A stretch of DNA of 64,000 nt, taken from assembly GCA_023435305.1 (NCBI GenBank), contig JAEYRV010000006.1, positions 10,097-74,096 on the forward strand. Reading direction: 5' to 3'. Under the pieces are notes generated by a model. That model did not search any database and was not told where the DNA came from. It saw only the letters and a list, made by a program, of their open reading frames with translations. This document shows positions 53,614-62,763 of the stretch, in pieces; within the stretch, counting starts at the first letter, position 1, and the number at the start of each line of letters is the position of its first letter. This stretch comes from Bacillota bacterium (GTDB taxonomy: Bacteria > Bacillota > Clostridia > Acetivibrionales > DTU013). The position numbers and the translations under genes were made by a program.

Positions 53614-54780
53614 ATGAATAAAGCTTTTATCATACTATCACTGGCTGCAATTTTTATTCTGATTTCATCATGTGCCCCAAAACAGGAGGCTATAAACTCC
53701 GATATGGAGACGTGGCTTATGAATGCTCATCTGGATGCAGAGGAGACTACGGAAGAATTATATGAAAAGGCTTTGGCGGAGGACACTCTTGTGATATACA
53801 GCAGTTCAACACGTGTCATGGATGTCAAGGATTCCTTCGAAGCACAATATCCGGGCCTCACGGTATATGTAAAGGATACCCGAAGTGTTGATCTGGTTGA
53901 TGTTTTGAAACAGGAATTTTTGGATGGCAATTACAATTGTGATATCGTTCTGTGCAGCGATGACAACGGTGTTATATCTCAAGAGCTGATTCCTGAAGGC
54001 ATAGTATATAAGTATGTGCCATATGACATTGCTGCTAAAATTAGGCCCGAAAACGATACGGCAACACTGCCTCTGGTTGCGGAGATAGAAATGGCTTTTT
54101 ACAATACCGAGGCATATGACGCCCCCCCGGTAAAAAACTGGTGGGAACTGACCGAAGAGAGATTTTACGGAAAGGTAGTCATGCCTAATCCCATCAAATC
54201 ATTTTCAGCCATGGGGCTTGTCGGTATGATGATCAAAAACAGTGACGTTATGGCTCAGGCATATCGTGATCTTTACGGAACCGAACTTGAGCTTAAAGAC
54301 GGCGAAACCGCTGGTGAAGCATACTGGCGGATGCTTATGGAAAACGGACTGATGTTGTTAAACTCCAGTGACGAGGTAGTCGAGCTTGTCGGAACACCCG
54401 GCTTGACAGATCCCCCTATAGGAATAATGGTGTCCAGCAAGTTGCGTATGAGTGACGTTGGGTTTAATATCGAGCCTATATATGAAATGGAGTATTTTGC
54501 CGGCACATATACGCCGAACAGCATTATGATAGCTGGAGGCAGCAAAAGTATTAATTCAGCGAAGCTCTTCATAAGGTGGATTCTGGGAGAAACTGACGGG
54601 CAAGGCGAAGGCTTCAAACCCTATCTTCAAAAGGGAGCTTGGTCAGTCAGAAGCGATATCCAAAGTGATTCGGATGTTTCTCTTGACGATCTTAACTATT
54701 TTCCACTGGACCCTGAACACATATACAACAATCTTGACGACATCACGGATTATTGGTTAATGTTAATGGGTACCGAGTGA
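53614..54780 (+). CDS. HptA/AfuA-like solute-binding lipoprotein
   Basis: A 388-residue lipoprotein (lipobox LISSC, Cys at about 20) with a periplasmic-binding domain of the iron(III)/sugar-phosphate group (LVIYSSSTRVMDVKDSFEAQYPGLTV, VVMPNPIKSFSAMGLVGMM, NSAKLFIRWILG). In Staphylococcus aureus the relative HptA works with the kinase HptS and AraC-type regulator HptR to sense hexose phosphate; the same three parts are present here, but no UhpT-like transporter is in the window. AAAAGGACGG lies upstream. The ligand is unknown. Confidence 0.8.
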   Translation: MNKAFIILSLAAIFILISSCAPKQEAINSDMETWLMNAHLDAEETTEELYEKALAEDTLVIYSSSTRVMDVKDSFEAQYPGLTVYVKDTRSVDLVDVLKQEFLDGNYNCDIVLCSDDNGVISQELIPEGIVYKYVPYDIAAKIRPENDTATLPLVAEIEMAFYNTEAYDAPPVKNWWELTEERFYGKVVMPNPIKSFSAMGLVGMMIKNSDVMAQAYRDLYGTELELKDGETAGEAYWRMLMENGLMLLNSSDEVVELVGTPGLTDPPIGIMVSSKLRMSDVGFNIEPIYEMEYFAGTYTPNSIMIAGGSKSINSAKLFIRWILGETDGQGEGFKPYLQKGAWSVRSDIQSDSDVSLDDLNYFPLDPEHIYNNLDDITDYWLMLMGTE

Positions 54781-54852
54781 ATATCCGTCAGCAACCATAT
54801 TAATTCATCAGTTGACATATAATAGAATATACAAAGAATGCAGATAAAAAAC

Positions 54853-54892
54853 AAACCCGAATCCTTTTCCAATCGGAAAAAGGTTCGGGTTT
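54853..54892. terminator. bidirectional terminator
   Basis: 18-bp stem starting AAACCCGAATCC with a 4-base loop; T-rich on the plus side (for the lipoprotein gene) and A-rich before it (for the tRNA array on the minus strand). Confidence 0.85.
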
Positions 54893-54900
54893 TGTTGTTT

Positions 54901-54976
<76 letters not shown>

Positions 54977-55007
54977 GTATGGCGTTTGCTCATCGCAAAC
55001 GCGTTTC

Positions 55008-55084
55008 TGGCGACCCGGAAGGGACTCGAACCCTCGACCTCTAGCGTGACAGGCTAGCGTTCTAACCAACTGAACTACCGGGCC
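55008..55084 (-). tRNA. tRNA-Asp (GTC)
   Basis: 77 nt; acceptor GGCCCGG/CCGGGTC (one G-T), anticodon loop CTGTCAC with GTC, discriminator G, encoded CCA. Its 3' end is duplicated at 36327-36362. Confidence 0.95.
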
Positions 55085-55131
55085 ATATCGCCATCATTCT
55101 CACATCTGCAGCCGTACGGCGCTGATGTTTC

Positions 55132-55206
55132 TGGTGACCCATAGGGGACTCGAACCCCTGTTACCGCCGTGAAAGGGCGGTGTCTTAACCGCTTGACCAA
55201 TGGGCC
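55132..55206 (-). tRNA. tRNA-Glu (TTC)
   Basis: 75 nt; anticodon loop CTTTCAC with TTC, T-loop TTCGAGT, encoded CCA. First gene of the array. Confidence 0.95.
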
Positions 55207-55238
55207 GTATTTATTCGGCGCAAGAACCGACAAAGTAT

Positions 55239-55267
55239 ATTCTAACGGCGGAAGGAAAAAAAGTCAA
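55239..55267 (-). promoter_or_regulatory. predicted promoter of the tRNA array
   Basis: Minus strand TTGACT (55262-55267), 17-bp spacer, TAGAAT (55239-55244), 33 bp upstream of tRNA-Glu. Confidence 0.65.
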
Positions 55268-55296
55268 GAAGAAAATATTTGATAATGAAAGGAGGA

Positions 55297-55343
55297 CGGA
55301 ATACCGCATATACATCCACCTGAAAATGATACGCGGTATTCCG
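55297..55343 (-). terminator. hairpin downstream of the lplC-like gene
   Basis: Perfect 11-bp stem CGGAATACCGC/GCGGTATTCCG with a 25-base loop; on the minus strand the tail TCCTCCTTTC is only moderately T-rich, so termination is likely but not certain. Confidence 0.55.
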
Positions 55344-55383
55344 CTTATGAAGAACCAATACTTGGTAGTTGTCACTTGCTGCG

Positions 55384-56292
55384 TCAGCCTTTTACTCCGC
55401 CTACATACAATCCTGTTACGAAATACTTCTGCAGGAACGGGTAGATCATTATTATTGGAGCAGAAGCTATAACAGTAATGGCTGCTCTGATTGAATTAGG
55501 CGATACTGTAGCTGCTCCGCCGCCTTGGGCCGCCATATTGGGATCGATTTGCCCACTTTGAGCCATAGAAGAGGATAACAATTTCATCATCTCATATGGC
55601 AGAGTACTGAGCTTCTGTTTCGACGATGCATATATATATGTATCAAACCACTCATTCCATACGCCTACCGCTACCCATAGAGCAACCGTAGCCAGCACCG
55701 GCTTGCAGAGAGGAACGATTATTTGCATGAATATCCTGAATTCACCGGCTCCGTCGATTCTTGCCGACTCTGCAAGGCTTTCCGGCAGGCCGCTGATAAA
55801 TGTCCTGATGACTATGACATTGAACGCTCCCAGCAAGGAAGGGAGGATATATACCATATATTTATTGATAAGCCCCAGATCCCTTATATTAAAATAATTA
55901 GGGATCAGCCCTGCATTGATGTACATGGTGGCCACCAGAAATATCGTCATGAACTTTTTCAATATGAAATCCTTGCGGCTCAATATGTAGGCAGCCAGCG
56001 AAGAGAAAAACACATTCAGCAAAGTGACCAGCAATGTTTTTGAAACCGATATAAAGAATGCATCCACCAGTCTGTTTGTCTGAAGCAGATTCTGATAATT
56101 ATACAGAGTGAATTTTCTCGGCCACAGGTACAGATTGCCCTTGATACCGTCCATAGCATCATTGAATGAGACTACGATCGTATTCCAGAACGGATAGATC
56201 ATGACAATCATCAATAAGAACATCAGAAGGTAGTTGACCCAATCAAATGCAATATTGCCTTTGGATTTTTTAATAGAAAACGATTTAGCCAT
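55384..56292 (-). CDS. carbohydrate ABC transporter permease (LplC type)
   Basis: A 302-residue permease with six helices and the EAA loop ESARIDGAGEFRIFMQIIVPLC (about residues 185-206); the C-terminus VTGLYVGGVKG is typical of the LplC/YtcP group that imports complex oligosaccharides such as xylan- or pectin-derived ones. The stop of the partner permease is 14 bp upstream. The ATPase must be encoded elsewhere. Confidence 0.93.
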   Translation of the reverse strand: MAKSFSIKKSKGNIAFDWVNYLLMFLLMIVMIYPFWNTIVVSFNDAMDGIKGNLYLWPRKFTLYNYQNLLQTNRLVDAFFISVSKTLLVTLLNVFFSSLAAYILSRKDFILKKFMTIFLVATMYINAGLIPNYFNIRDLGLINKYMVYILPSLLGAFNVIVIRTFISGLPESLAESARIDGAGEFRIFMQIIVPLCKPVLATVALWVAVGVWNEWFDTYIYASSKQKLSTLPYEMMKLLSSSMAQSGQIDPNMAAQGGGAATVSPNSIRAAITVIASAPIIMIYPFLQKYFVTGLYVGGVKG

Positions 56293-56306
56293 GCCTTATC
56301 CCCCCT

Positions 56307-57263
56307 TTATACTAATCTCTCTTCTCCGAATCTTTTTGCCAGTAAGTTGGCTCCGGTCAGCATTACCAGGCTTACGACCGATCTGAACAAGCCCGCAGCT
56401 GTTGCAAGTGAATAATTTCCCTGTGATATGCCGTTTCTGAGAACAAATATATCTATCGTTTCAGATACATCCTGTACTATACCGTTCCCCAGAAGGAACT
56501 GCACCTCGAAACCGGCATTCAGTATCCATCCCAGATTCAGGATAAGCAATATGATGATCGTCGGCCTGATACCGGGCAGAGTGATATGGAGTATTCTCTG
56601 TAATCGGTTTGCTCCGTCCATATAAGCCGCTTCATAAAGCTCAGGAGAAATCGAAGTGATGGCAGCCAGATAAATTATCGAATTCCATCCGGTCTCTTTC
56701 CATATATTGGCCGCGCCTACTATCCACCAGAACATCTTTGGCTCTCCCAGCCAATGGACCGGATTGTCAATAATGTTGAGCTGCATCAGCAATCCATTTA
56801 TGATACCGCCATCCGTTGAAAGAAATGTCTGCACTAATCCGGTAACAATTATCCATGACAGGAAATGAGGCAGATATGAAACCGATTGTACAAGTCTTTT
56901 ATATCCGGAGACCTTGATCTCATTCAGGAGGATCGCCAGTATTATTGCAAAAATAAAGCCAAATGACAGGTTTATCACACTCATGCTGATCGTATTGCGC
57001 AATACCCGTAAAAACGCCTCATCTGAGAACAAAGCCTTAAAATGCTTCAATCCCACCCAAACCTGATCCTTCTTTCCGGGCCTGAAGTTCTGGAAGGCCA
57101 TAACCAGTCCCTTGAGAGGTCTATAGCTGAAAATGAATACATAGACCATTATGGGTATGGACATAAAAATCAATGATTTCTGTTTTACAGCAGTTCTGAG
57201 GAATTTGCCTTTTGCCGGCTTGTATGTACCGGCCCGCGCTGTCTGCGCACCTGTTGAGAGCAT
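56307..57263 (-). CDS. ABC transporter permease (LplB type)
   Basis: A 318-residue permease; after an N-terminal cytosolic stretch of about 30 residues come six helices, with the LplB motif FSYRPLKGLVMAFQNF and EAA loop EAAYMDGANRLQRILHITLPGI (about 220-241). GGAGG lies 7 nt upstream. It forms the channel with the LplC-type subunit. Confidence 0.93.
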   Translation of the reverse strand: MLSTGAQTARAGTYKPAKGKFLRTAVKQKSLIFMSIPIMVYVFIFSYRPLKGLVMAFQNFRPGKKDQVWVGLKHFKALFSDEAFLRVLRNTISMSVINLSFGFIFAIILAILLNEIKVSGYKRLVQSVSYLPHFLSWIIVTGLVQTFLSTDGGIINGLLMQLNIIDNPVHWLGEPKMFWWIVGAANIWKETGWNSIIYLAAITSISPELYEAAYMDGANRLQRILHITLPGIRPTIIILLILNLGWILNAGFEVQFLLGNGIVQDVSETIDIFVLRNGISQGNYSLATAAGLFRSVVSLVMLTGANLLAKRFGEERLV

Positions 57264-57362
57264 ATCCGTGCCTCCATTTCAGACCCGAATAACGGCCTTT
57301 TATTGAATGCGGGTACATAGGCATTGAGCCTATGTATCCGCATAACTGCTTTACAATACTGC

Positions 57363-59078
57363 TTACTTGTTCATCCTGCTTTGGATCTGTCTGTTTACTT
57401 CATCCAGGTATGCCTTGTAGTTGACCTTTTCGATTTCAGCTACATATGCATCCCAGGCTGCATCAAACTTATCAGCATCTTCAATGATAAGTCTCGGCAG
57501 ATACTTGTTCTCGAGATCAGTGATCTTATTGATAGCATCTCTGGCCTCTGATCCGTCCTCGATAGTATATGCCCATACAGGATAGTAATCTTTAGTAGTA
57601 GCTTCCGGCGGAGGACTCAGGAACTGGGTCGGCAGCTTGAAGCCATACTGTTCAAGGAATTTCTGATCATACTCTCCCTGTGCTGCAAGAACTTCGGAAG
57701 GCTGCTCGTTAGGATTGCACCAGTTACCATCGCTGAATATGCCCTGCATTTTCGGGAACTGGTTCCAAAGCTGATCCGCCAGATTCTTGTTTACCCAGGT
57801 AGCATCACGTGAATTCAAACGCTGCTCTTCAGTTCTGTAGAACATGCCGTTTTCATCGACTTCATAAGAATGTCCTTCGATACCCCATTGCAGCAGCTTC
57901 TGCATATCTTCAGAAAGCATCATGTCGATATACTGGAGCGCTCTTTCGGGATCCTTACAGGAGGTGGTTATACCCATACCGTTGCCGCCGGTGAATGTCG
58001 GAGCATCCAGATACCTGCCAGTGTAACCTTCATAGGTAATGTCCACAGGAACATAGGTCCGTTCCCACTTCTGATCTGCTCTCAGCGGCCTCTCGCCGTC
58101 CTGGAAGTTCCAGAACTGGTCGAACATACCGATGACACGGCCTGTCGATATCTTTGCAAGGTACTGGTCATAGTTCTGTGTAAATGTTTCTGCGGAAATA
58201 ATGCCTTTGTGGAACATCTCATTCAGCTTTTTATAGTATCTCTTTGCGTAATCCTTGTTCTGATACAGATCAGCTACGAAGGTGTTCTGATCGACAACGA
58301 CATCGCCGTCGTTGGGTTGTCCGATCAGGTGCTGCGCAGGATTCTTGAGGCAGAATGAGCGCCAGTCGAAGGAAAGGATCTCAAATCCCAGGGTTGACTG
58401 TCCGTCAATTTGCGGGTATTTCTTTACATAATTCTCGATCAGGGCGAAGTACTCATCAAGAGTCTTGGGATTCGGATAACCTGCATCAGCAAGTACATCC
58501 TTCTGCAGCCAGAATGCCGGGCCGTTGTGATAGGTAGGCATCCAGTCGCCGTAATAGCGTCCGAAGTTGTCCAGCAGCAGTATCTTGTTCTGTCCGCCGC
58601 TTGCCGCTCTCATTTTATCGTAATACGGCTCATAATGCTTTACCAGATTCGGATATTTTCCGCTTGCAATATAGTCATCCAAGGGAATGAATACGCCCGC
58701 TTCCATTGCGGTTGAACGAGCCTGGCTGGGGTTCATAAGGTCCGGATATTCGCCGGAGGCTATAATTACACCCATCTTCTGCATCAGGTCGCCTACCAGG
58801 AACTCGAACTCGATAGTAACACCGGTCAGCTCCTGTATTTTTTTCACTACTGGATTGTTCTTGTCGGGAGCCTGCAGCTGGTCACCGCAGAACATTGTAA
58901 ATGTTATCGGCTCAAGCTTGGCTGCTTCACCCGGATCATTCGCCGGATTCACAGAAGCATCAGGAGTATTCACCTTTGGAGGTGCTTCAGGATCTGTCTT
59001 TTCCTGAGTACAGCCGACAGCCATCGAGAACAAAATCGTGAATGCCAGCAGCAGAGCCACCACTTTTGATAGTTTCAT
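57363..59078 (-). CDS. extracellular solute-binding lipoprotein (LplA/YtcQ type)
   Basis: A 571-residue lipoprotein (signal ending MAVGC, Cys at about 23) with a large family 1 binding domain, the size usual for LplA-like receptors of oligosaccharides. Trp/Tyr-rich stretches (YYGDWMPTYHNGPAFWLQKDVL) suit sugar stacking. GGGGG lies 7 nt upstream. It is transcribed after the YesMN pair and before the two permeases, separated from them by 99 bp. Confidence 0.92.
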   Translation of the reverse strand: MKLSKVVALLLAFTILFSMAVGCTQEKTDPEAPPKVNTPDASVNPANDPGEAAKLEPITFTMFCGDQLQAPDKNNPVVKKIQELTGVTIEFEFLVGDLMQKMGVIIASGEYPDLMNPSQARSTAMEAGVFIPLDDYIASGKYPNLVKHYEPYYDKMRAASGGQNKILLLDNFGRYYGDWMPTYHNGPAFWLQKDVLADAGYPNPKTLDEYFALIENYVKKYPQIDGQSTLGFEILSFDWRSFCLKNPAQHLIGQPNDGDVVVDQNTFVADLYQNKDYAKRYYKKLNEMFHKGIISAETFTQNYDQYLAKISTGRVIGMFDQFWNFQDGERPLRADQKWERTYVPVDITYEGYTGRYLDAPTFTGGNGMGITTSCKDPERALQYIDMMLSEDMQKLLQWGIEGHSYEVDENGMFYRTEEQRLNSRDATWVNKNLADQLWNQFPKMQGIFSDGNWCNPNEQPSEVLAAQGEYDQKFLEQYGFKLPTQFLSPPPEATTKDYYPVWAYTIEDGSEARDAINKITDLENKYLPRLIIEDADKFDAAWDAYVAEIEKVNYKAYLDEVNRQIQSRMNK

Positions 59079-59196
59079 TTTGGTTCCCCCTTTATTTTTT
59101 TCTATACACAGATTATATTTCAGGGGGCGGTCCTATCTCTCTATAAAAAGTATAGTGGTTTCTCTGTTTTTTATAACACTTTGGTCCGGATAATCA

Positions 59197-60750
59197 TCAC
59201 GAGGACAGCAGGCTGATCCGGACCCTGTAGTCGGACGGCGTCTGGCCGGTATACTCAAAGAATTTTGAAGAGAAGTAGTTTGGATCTTCAAACCCTGTTT
59301 CCTGTGCGATCTCATATATCCTGTGGTTCGTATTCAGCAGCAATTCCTTTGCCTTCTCGATACGCACCATATTTATATAATGGTTCAGGGAACAGCCTTT
59401 TTTCTTTGAAAACTGCTGGCCAAGATAGGCGGAATTAACATAAAAACGCTCTGCAATATCCGTGATCCTTATAGGCTCCATATAGTTTCCGTCAACAAAC
59501 CTGGCCACCTTATCCACCAGATCCAGCGTATCATTTTTCTGCTTCAAAAGTGAAAACTCATTACAGAACAGGCAGAATTCTTTTACAAACAAGGCCAGCT
59601 CATATAAATCCAGCTTGTCATGTACCTTTTTATATCTTGCATACTGTTCGAGAACATCAGCAGTATCATCTGATCTTTCATTGAGTATCTGTACCACCGA
59701 AGCCATAATGCTGTCCAGGTGTATCAATGCTATTTCAGGCACCATCTTCAGCTGTTCAAAATGTTCTGTCAGATCGTCCACTTCTTTTATCAGCTTACCC
59801 ATATCGTTTTTTCTGAATGCAGCAATGATCCTGATCACCGCTCCATTATCCTCGTATGCCTTACAGAATGTCTCTTCCCTGATTTCATCATAGATGATGA
59901 CTGAAGCGCTGTTTCTGTAAAAGAGCCTGCTTTTGCACTGATCGATCGAGCAGATGGATTCATGGAGTTCCCTGAACCCTGATACCTTTTTGCCCACAAG
60001 CACATCCACCTGTATGCCCTTGTTCAGTGAAAGGAATTTCCCCAATTCGAAAGCCAGCCGTCTCGGGTCATACCCATAGCTGCCCAGCAGGCTTTTTCCT
60101 GCAACGATATGGCATCTATGCCTGTCATGGCGTAAAACAAATCTCATATTGCTCTCTCCGACCATTTCGGAAATGCATTTGGACAGATCGATGTTTTGCC
60201 AGTCCTGTGCGGATGACTCAAGAGAATCCATATTCCAGTGCATTTCCACGGATATATACCTCAGGCCGTATGTCTCCTCATTTCTGAGGATCGCCTCATT
60301 CCCGGCCGCTTCCTCTCCCAATATGTAGCTGTTTATATATGACCTTACCTTCAGGCTTCTTCTCACCGCTTTCTCATCAAGCACGCTTTTAATATCCAGA
60401 AGTGTTGTATACAGCTCATCTTCATCCACAGGCTTGAGCAGATAGCTCCTGGCATTGTATTGCACGGCTTTCTGCGCATATTTGAACTCGCTGAAGCCGC
60501 TGAGGATGATAAACTCGATATCCTCTGAGATATCGGTCCGCACATGCTCAAGCAGCTTGATGCCGTCCATTACCGGCATCCTTACATCAGCAATGACAAG
60601 ATCCACATTCCCGGATTTCAGCAGGTTTACAGCTTCGACGCCGTTTCGGGCTGTGCCGTATACTGTGAATCCAAGTTCAGACCACCTTATCATTTTACAG
60701 AGGCCATCTGCTATCTGCTTTTCATCATCTACGATAATTACCTTATACAT
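59197..60750 (-). CDS. AraC-type response regulator (YesN type)
   Basis: A 517-residue response regulator: receiver domain 1-120 with D55 in LVIADVRMP, a long middle region (about 130-400, DUF-like and helical, probably for dimerisation), and a C-terminal AraC domain (about 415-517; RITDIAERFYVNSAYLGQQF and IYEIAQETGFEDPNYFSSKFFEYTG). It should activate the downstream lplA-like gene and permeases. It overlaps the kinase gene by 8 bp. Confidence 0.94.
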   Translation of the reverse strand: MYKVIIVDDEKQIADGLCKMIRWSELGFTVYGTARNGVEAVNLLKSGNVDLVIADVRMPVMDGIKLLEHVRTDISEDIEFIILSGFSEFKYAQKAVQYNARSYLLKPVDEDELYTTLLDIKSVLDEKAVRRSLKVRSYINSYILGEEAAGNEAILRNEETYGLRYISVEMHWNMDSLESSAQDWQNIDLSKCISEMVGESNMRFVLRHDRHRCHIVAGKSLLGSYGYDPRRLAFELGKFLSLNKGIQVDVLVGKKVSGFRELHESICSIDQCKSRLFYRNSASVIIYDEIREETFCKAYEDNGAVIRIIAAFRKNDMGKLIKEVDDLTEHFEQLKMVPEIALIHLDSIMASVVQILNERSDDTADVLEQYARYKKVHDKLDLYELALFVKEFCLFCNEFSLLKQKNDTLDLVDKVARFVDGNYMEPIRITDIAERFYVNSAYLGQQFSKKKGCSLNHYINMVRIEKAKELLLNTNHRIYEIAQETGFEDPNYFSSKFFEYTGQTPSDYRVRISLLSS

Positions 60751-62551
60751 CAGCCGCTCCTTTCAGTTCCTCAAAGTGCAGTATCAGTATGACTTCAGTA
60801 TATTCACCAGGCACGCTGTTGATCCTGATACTGTATTTATCGCCATAATACAGGTTTAGCCTGCTAATGACATTCTTGATCCCGATACTTTTGCCCTCAA
60901 TATTACTGATGTCATAGACCTTCCCTATCTGCTCCCTGGTCATGCCCTTTCCATTGTCAAACACCTTTATCTCTACCAGGCTGTCATCCATGATATGGAC
61001 CGATACACGAATGGTCTTGACTTCCCTTTCTTCTGCAAAGCCATGCTCACATGCGTTGTCTACCAAAGTCTGAAGCGTCATCTTCGGTATCCGCAGGTCC
61101 ATTGCGCGTTCATCCACATCTATGTCGATGTTCAGTTCGTCCTCATATCTGTATTGCTGTATCTCCAGATACTCTCTTATATAGTTGAGCTCCTCCTCCA
61201 GCTGGATCATATCCTCATTCCACGTTATAAGCTTCCTGAATATCCTGGACATGTACTTTATGATCCTTGATGTTTCAAACTCGTTTTTCAGGAAGGATTT
61301 CATCCTGATCGTCTCCAGGACGTTAAACATGAAATGCGGGTTCACCTGGCACTGCAGCGCATTCAGCTCCGCCTTGTTTTTCATCAGCTCCAGCTGTGTC
61401 TCTCTTATTTTCGCCTTGTAAACATCCTCAATGAGCTCGCTGATCTTAGCCGTCATATTGTTCATGGAAGTGATCATTGACCCTATCTCATCACTTCCCT
61501 TTCTCTCTTCCGGTATGAGAACATATTCCCCCTTGGACACCTTGCCCATGTGTTCCATCAGCAATGCGATCCTTCTGTACAGAGATGAAGAAATAAAATA
61601 TATGACCACACTCGCAAATGCTGTTATGGAGAAAATCAGGATCAGCATGTTCGTCCAGTTGGTCCTGAAAGCTTCGGTCAACAAAGAATTATCGATCTCA
61701 AAAAATACTCTCCAGCCTTCCATGTTGGGGATCGGTGAGCTCAGCAGTATCTGTCCCGGGTCCGTATCAGCCTCGTTGAACAGTTCAAAATCCAGATCAT
61801 TGTATGAAGCCTGATTTGATATATCTGTCTGTGCTATTATCCTGTTGTTGCTGTCAACGACATACAGGTTCCCGGGCATGGACTCGGTTTTCAGGATCTT
61901 GTTGAGCATATCCGGCGTGAAGGTTATTTTGATGAAATGATTGAATCTGTTCGCATAATTGAGGACCCTGATATAGGAGATTGTTCTCTTTTTTGGCGAA
62001 CCCATCATCAGTTCATCCACATGGCTGTAAAAAGCCATTTTTCTGTCGTTCCGCATATATTGTGTGAACCAGTCGCTGCTTAATGTTGCGTTTTCGACAC
62101 GCTGCAGGTACTGTGCGTTCATTAGCGTTGAATTGTCAGAATATATAGTGAAGAACATTATGTTGGTGTTGTACGGCAAAATATTGTCCCAGGTGCCTTT
62201 GATGTTGTTGGTATAATTCTGCCAGCACTCAATTTCATCTTTATATACTCTGTTTATGTGATAATACATCCGGCTGTCCGCATAGATCGTGTTTGCCAGT
62301 TCAATAGCATTGACCGCATTGGAATCAATGGCTCCGCTGACTCTTTCGAGTGCATGCCTGTAAAGAGTTGTCTTCTCGTTGATCGTTGTCCGCATCGTAT
62401 ATGTATATGATGCATATGAAAATATCAGAGTCGGTATAAGCACACAAAAAAGATATATCAGCAAAAGCTTGGTTCTTATGCTGATATCAATAAGCTTTTT
62501 TCTTTTTATGGAGTTCTTTATCAGCTTCACAGAAACACCAACTCCAGACAT
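60743..62551 (-). CDS. sensor histidine kinase (YesM type)
   Basis: A 602-residue membrane kinase: helices at about 28-48 and 295-318 flank an extracellular Cache-like sensor; HAMP about 315-370; phospho-accepting His in CQVNPHFMFNVLETIR (about 404); ATP-binding DNACEHGFAEE and DNGKGMTREQ. The first ATG lacks a ribosome binding site; GGAG lies 11 nt before a GTG seven codons later (62530), a possible true start. It presumably senses an extracellular oligosaccharide, with the adjacent LplA-type protein perhaps presenting it. Confidence 0.93.
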   Translation of the reverse strand: MSGVGVSVKLIKNSIKRKKLIDISIRTKLLLIYLFCVLIPTLIFSYASYTYTMRTTINEKTTLYRHALERVSGAIDSNAVNAIELANTIYADSRMYYHINRVYKDEIECWQNYTNNIKGTWDNILPYNTNIMFFTIYSDNSTLMNAQYLQRVENATLSSDWFTQYMRNDRKMAFYSHVDELMMGSPKKRTISYIRVLNYANRFNHFIKITFTPDMLNKILKTESMPGNLYVVDSNNRIIAQTDISNQASYNDLDFELFNEADTDPGQILLSSPIPNMEGWRVFFEIDNSLLTEAFRTNWTNMLILIFSITAFASVVIYFISSSLYRRIALLMEHMGKVSKGEYVLIPEERKGSDEIGSMITSMNNMTAKISELIEDVYKAKIRETQLELMKNKAELNALQCQVNPHFMFNVLETIRMKSFLKNEFETSRIIKYMSRIFRKLITWNEDMIQLEEELNYIREYLEIQQYRYEDELNIDIDVDERAMDLRIPKMTLQTLVDNACEHGFAEEREVKTIRVSVHIMDDSLVEIKVFDNGKGMTREQIGKVYDISNIEGKSIGIKNVISRLNLYYGDKYSIRINSVPGEYTEVILILHFEELKGAADV

Positions 62552-62763
62552 ATTGATAACAGGCTTTTTGTGTCCTTAGAAAAATTCTATTTCACCTATT
62601 AAGTAATTGTCAATTAACATGGACATTTATTGCAGATACTCATACTCCCAACGATTTATTGAGACTTTTTTCAATGGTATTATTTACATGAATAAAAGAT
62701 AATTTCCCTATGTTATGATTTATGTAAACCGTATCATCAAAAACCTAAGGGAGGAAAGCAGCC

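Noticed and set aside
55004..55206. The whole tRNA array as part of the mobile element
   Set aside because: A shared promoter and terminator and normal tRNA-Asp and tRNA-Glu genes indicate a resident array; only its tRNA-Asp 3' end is repeated.
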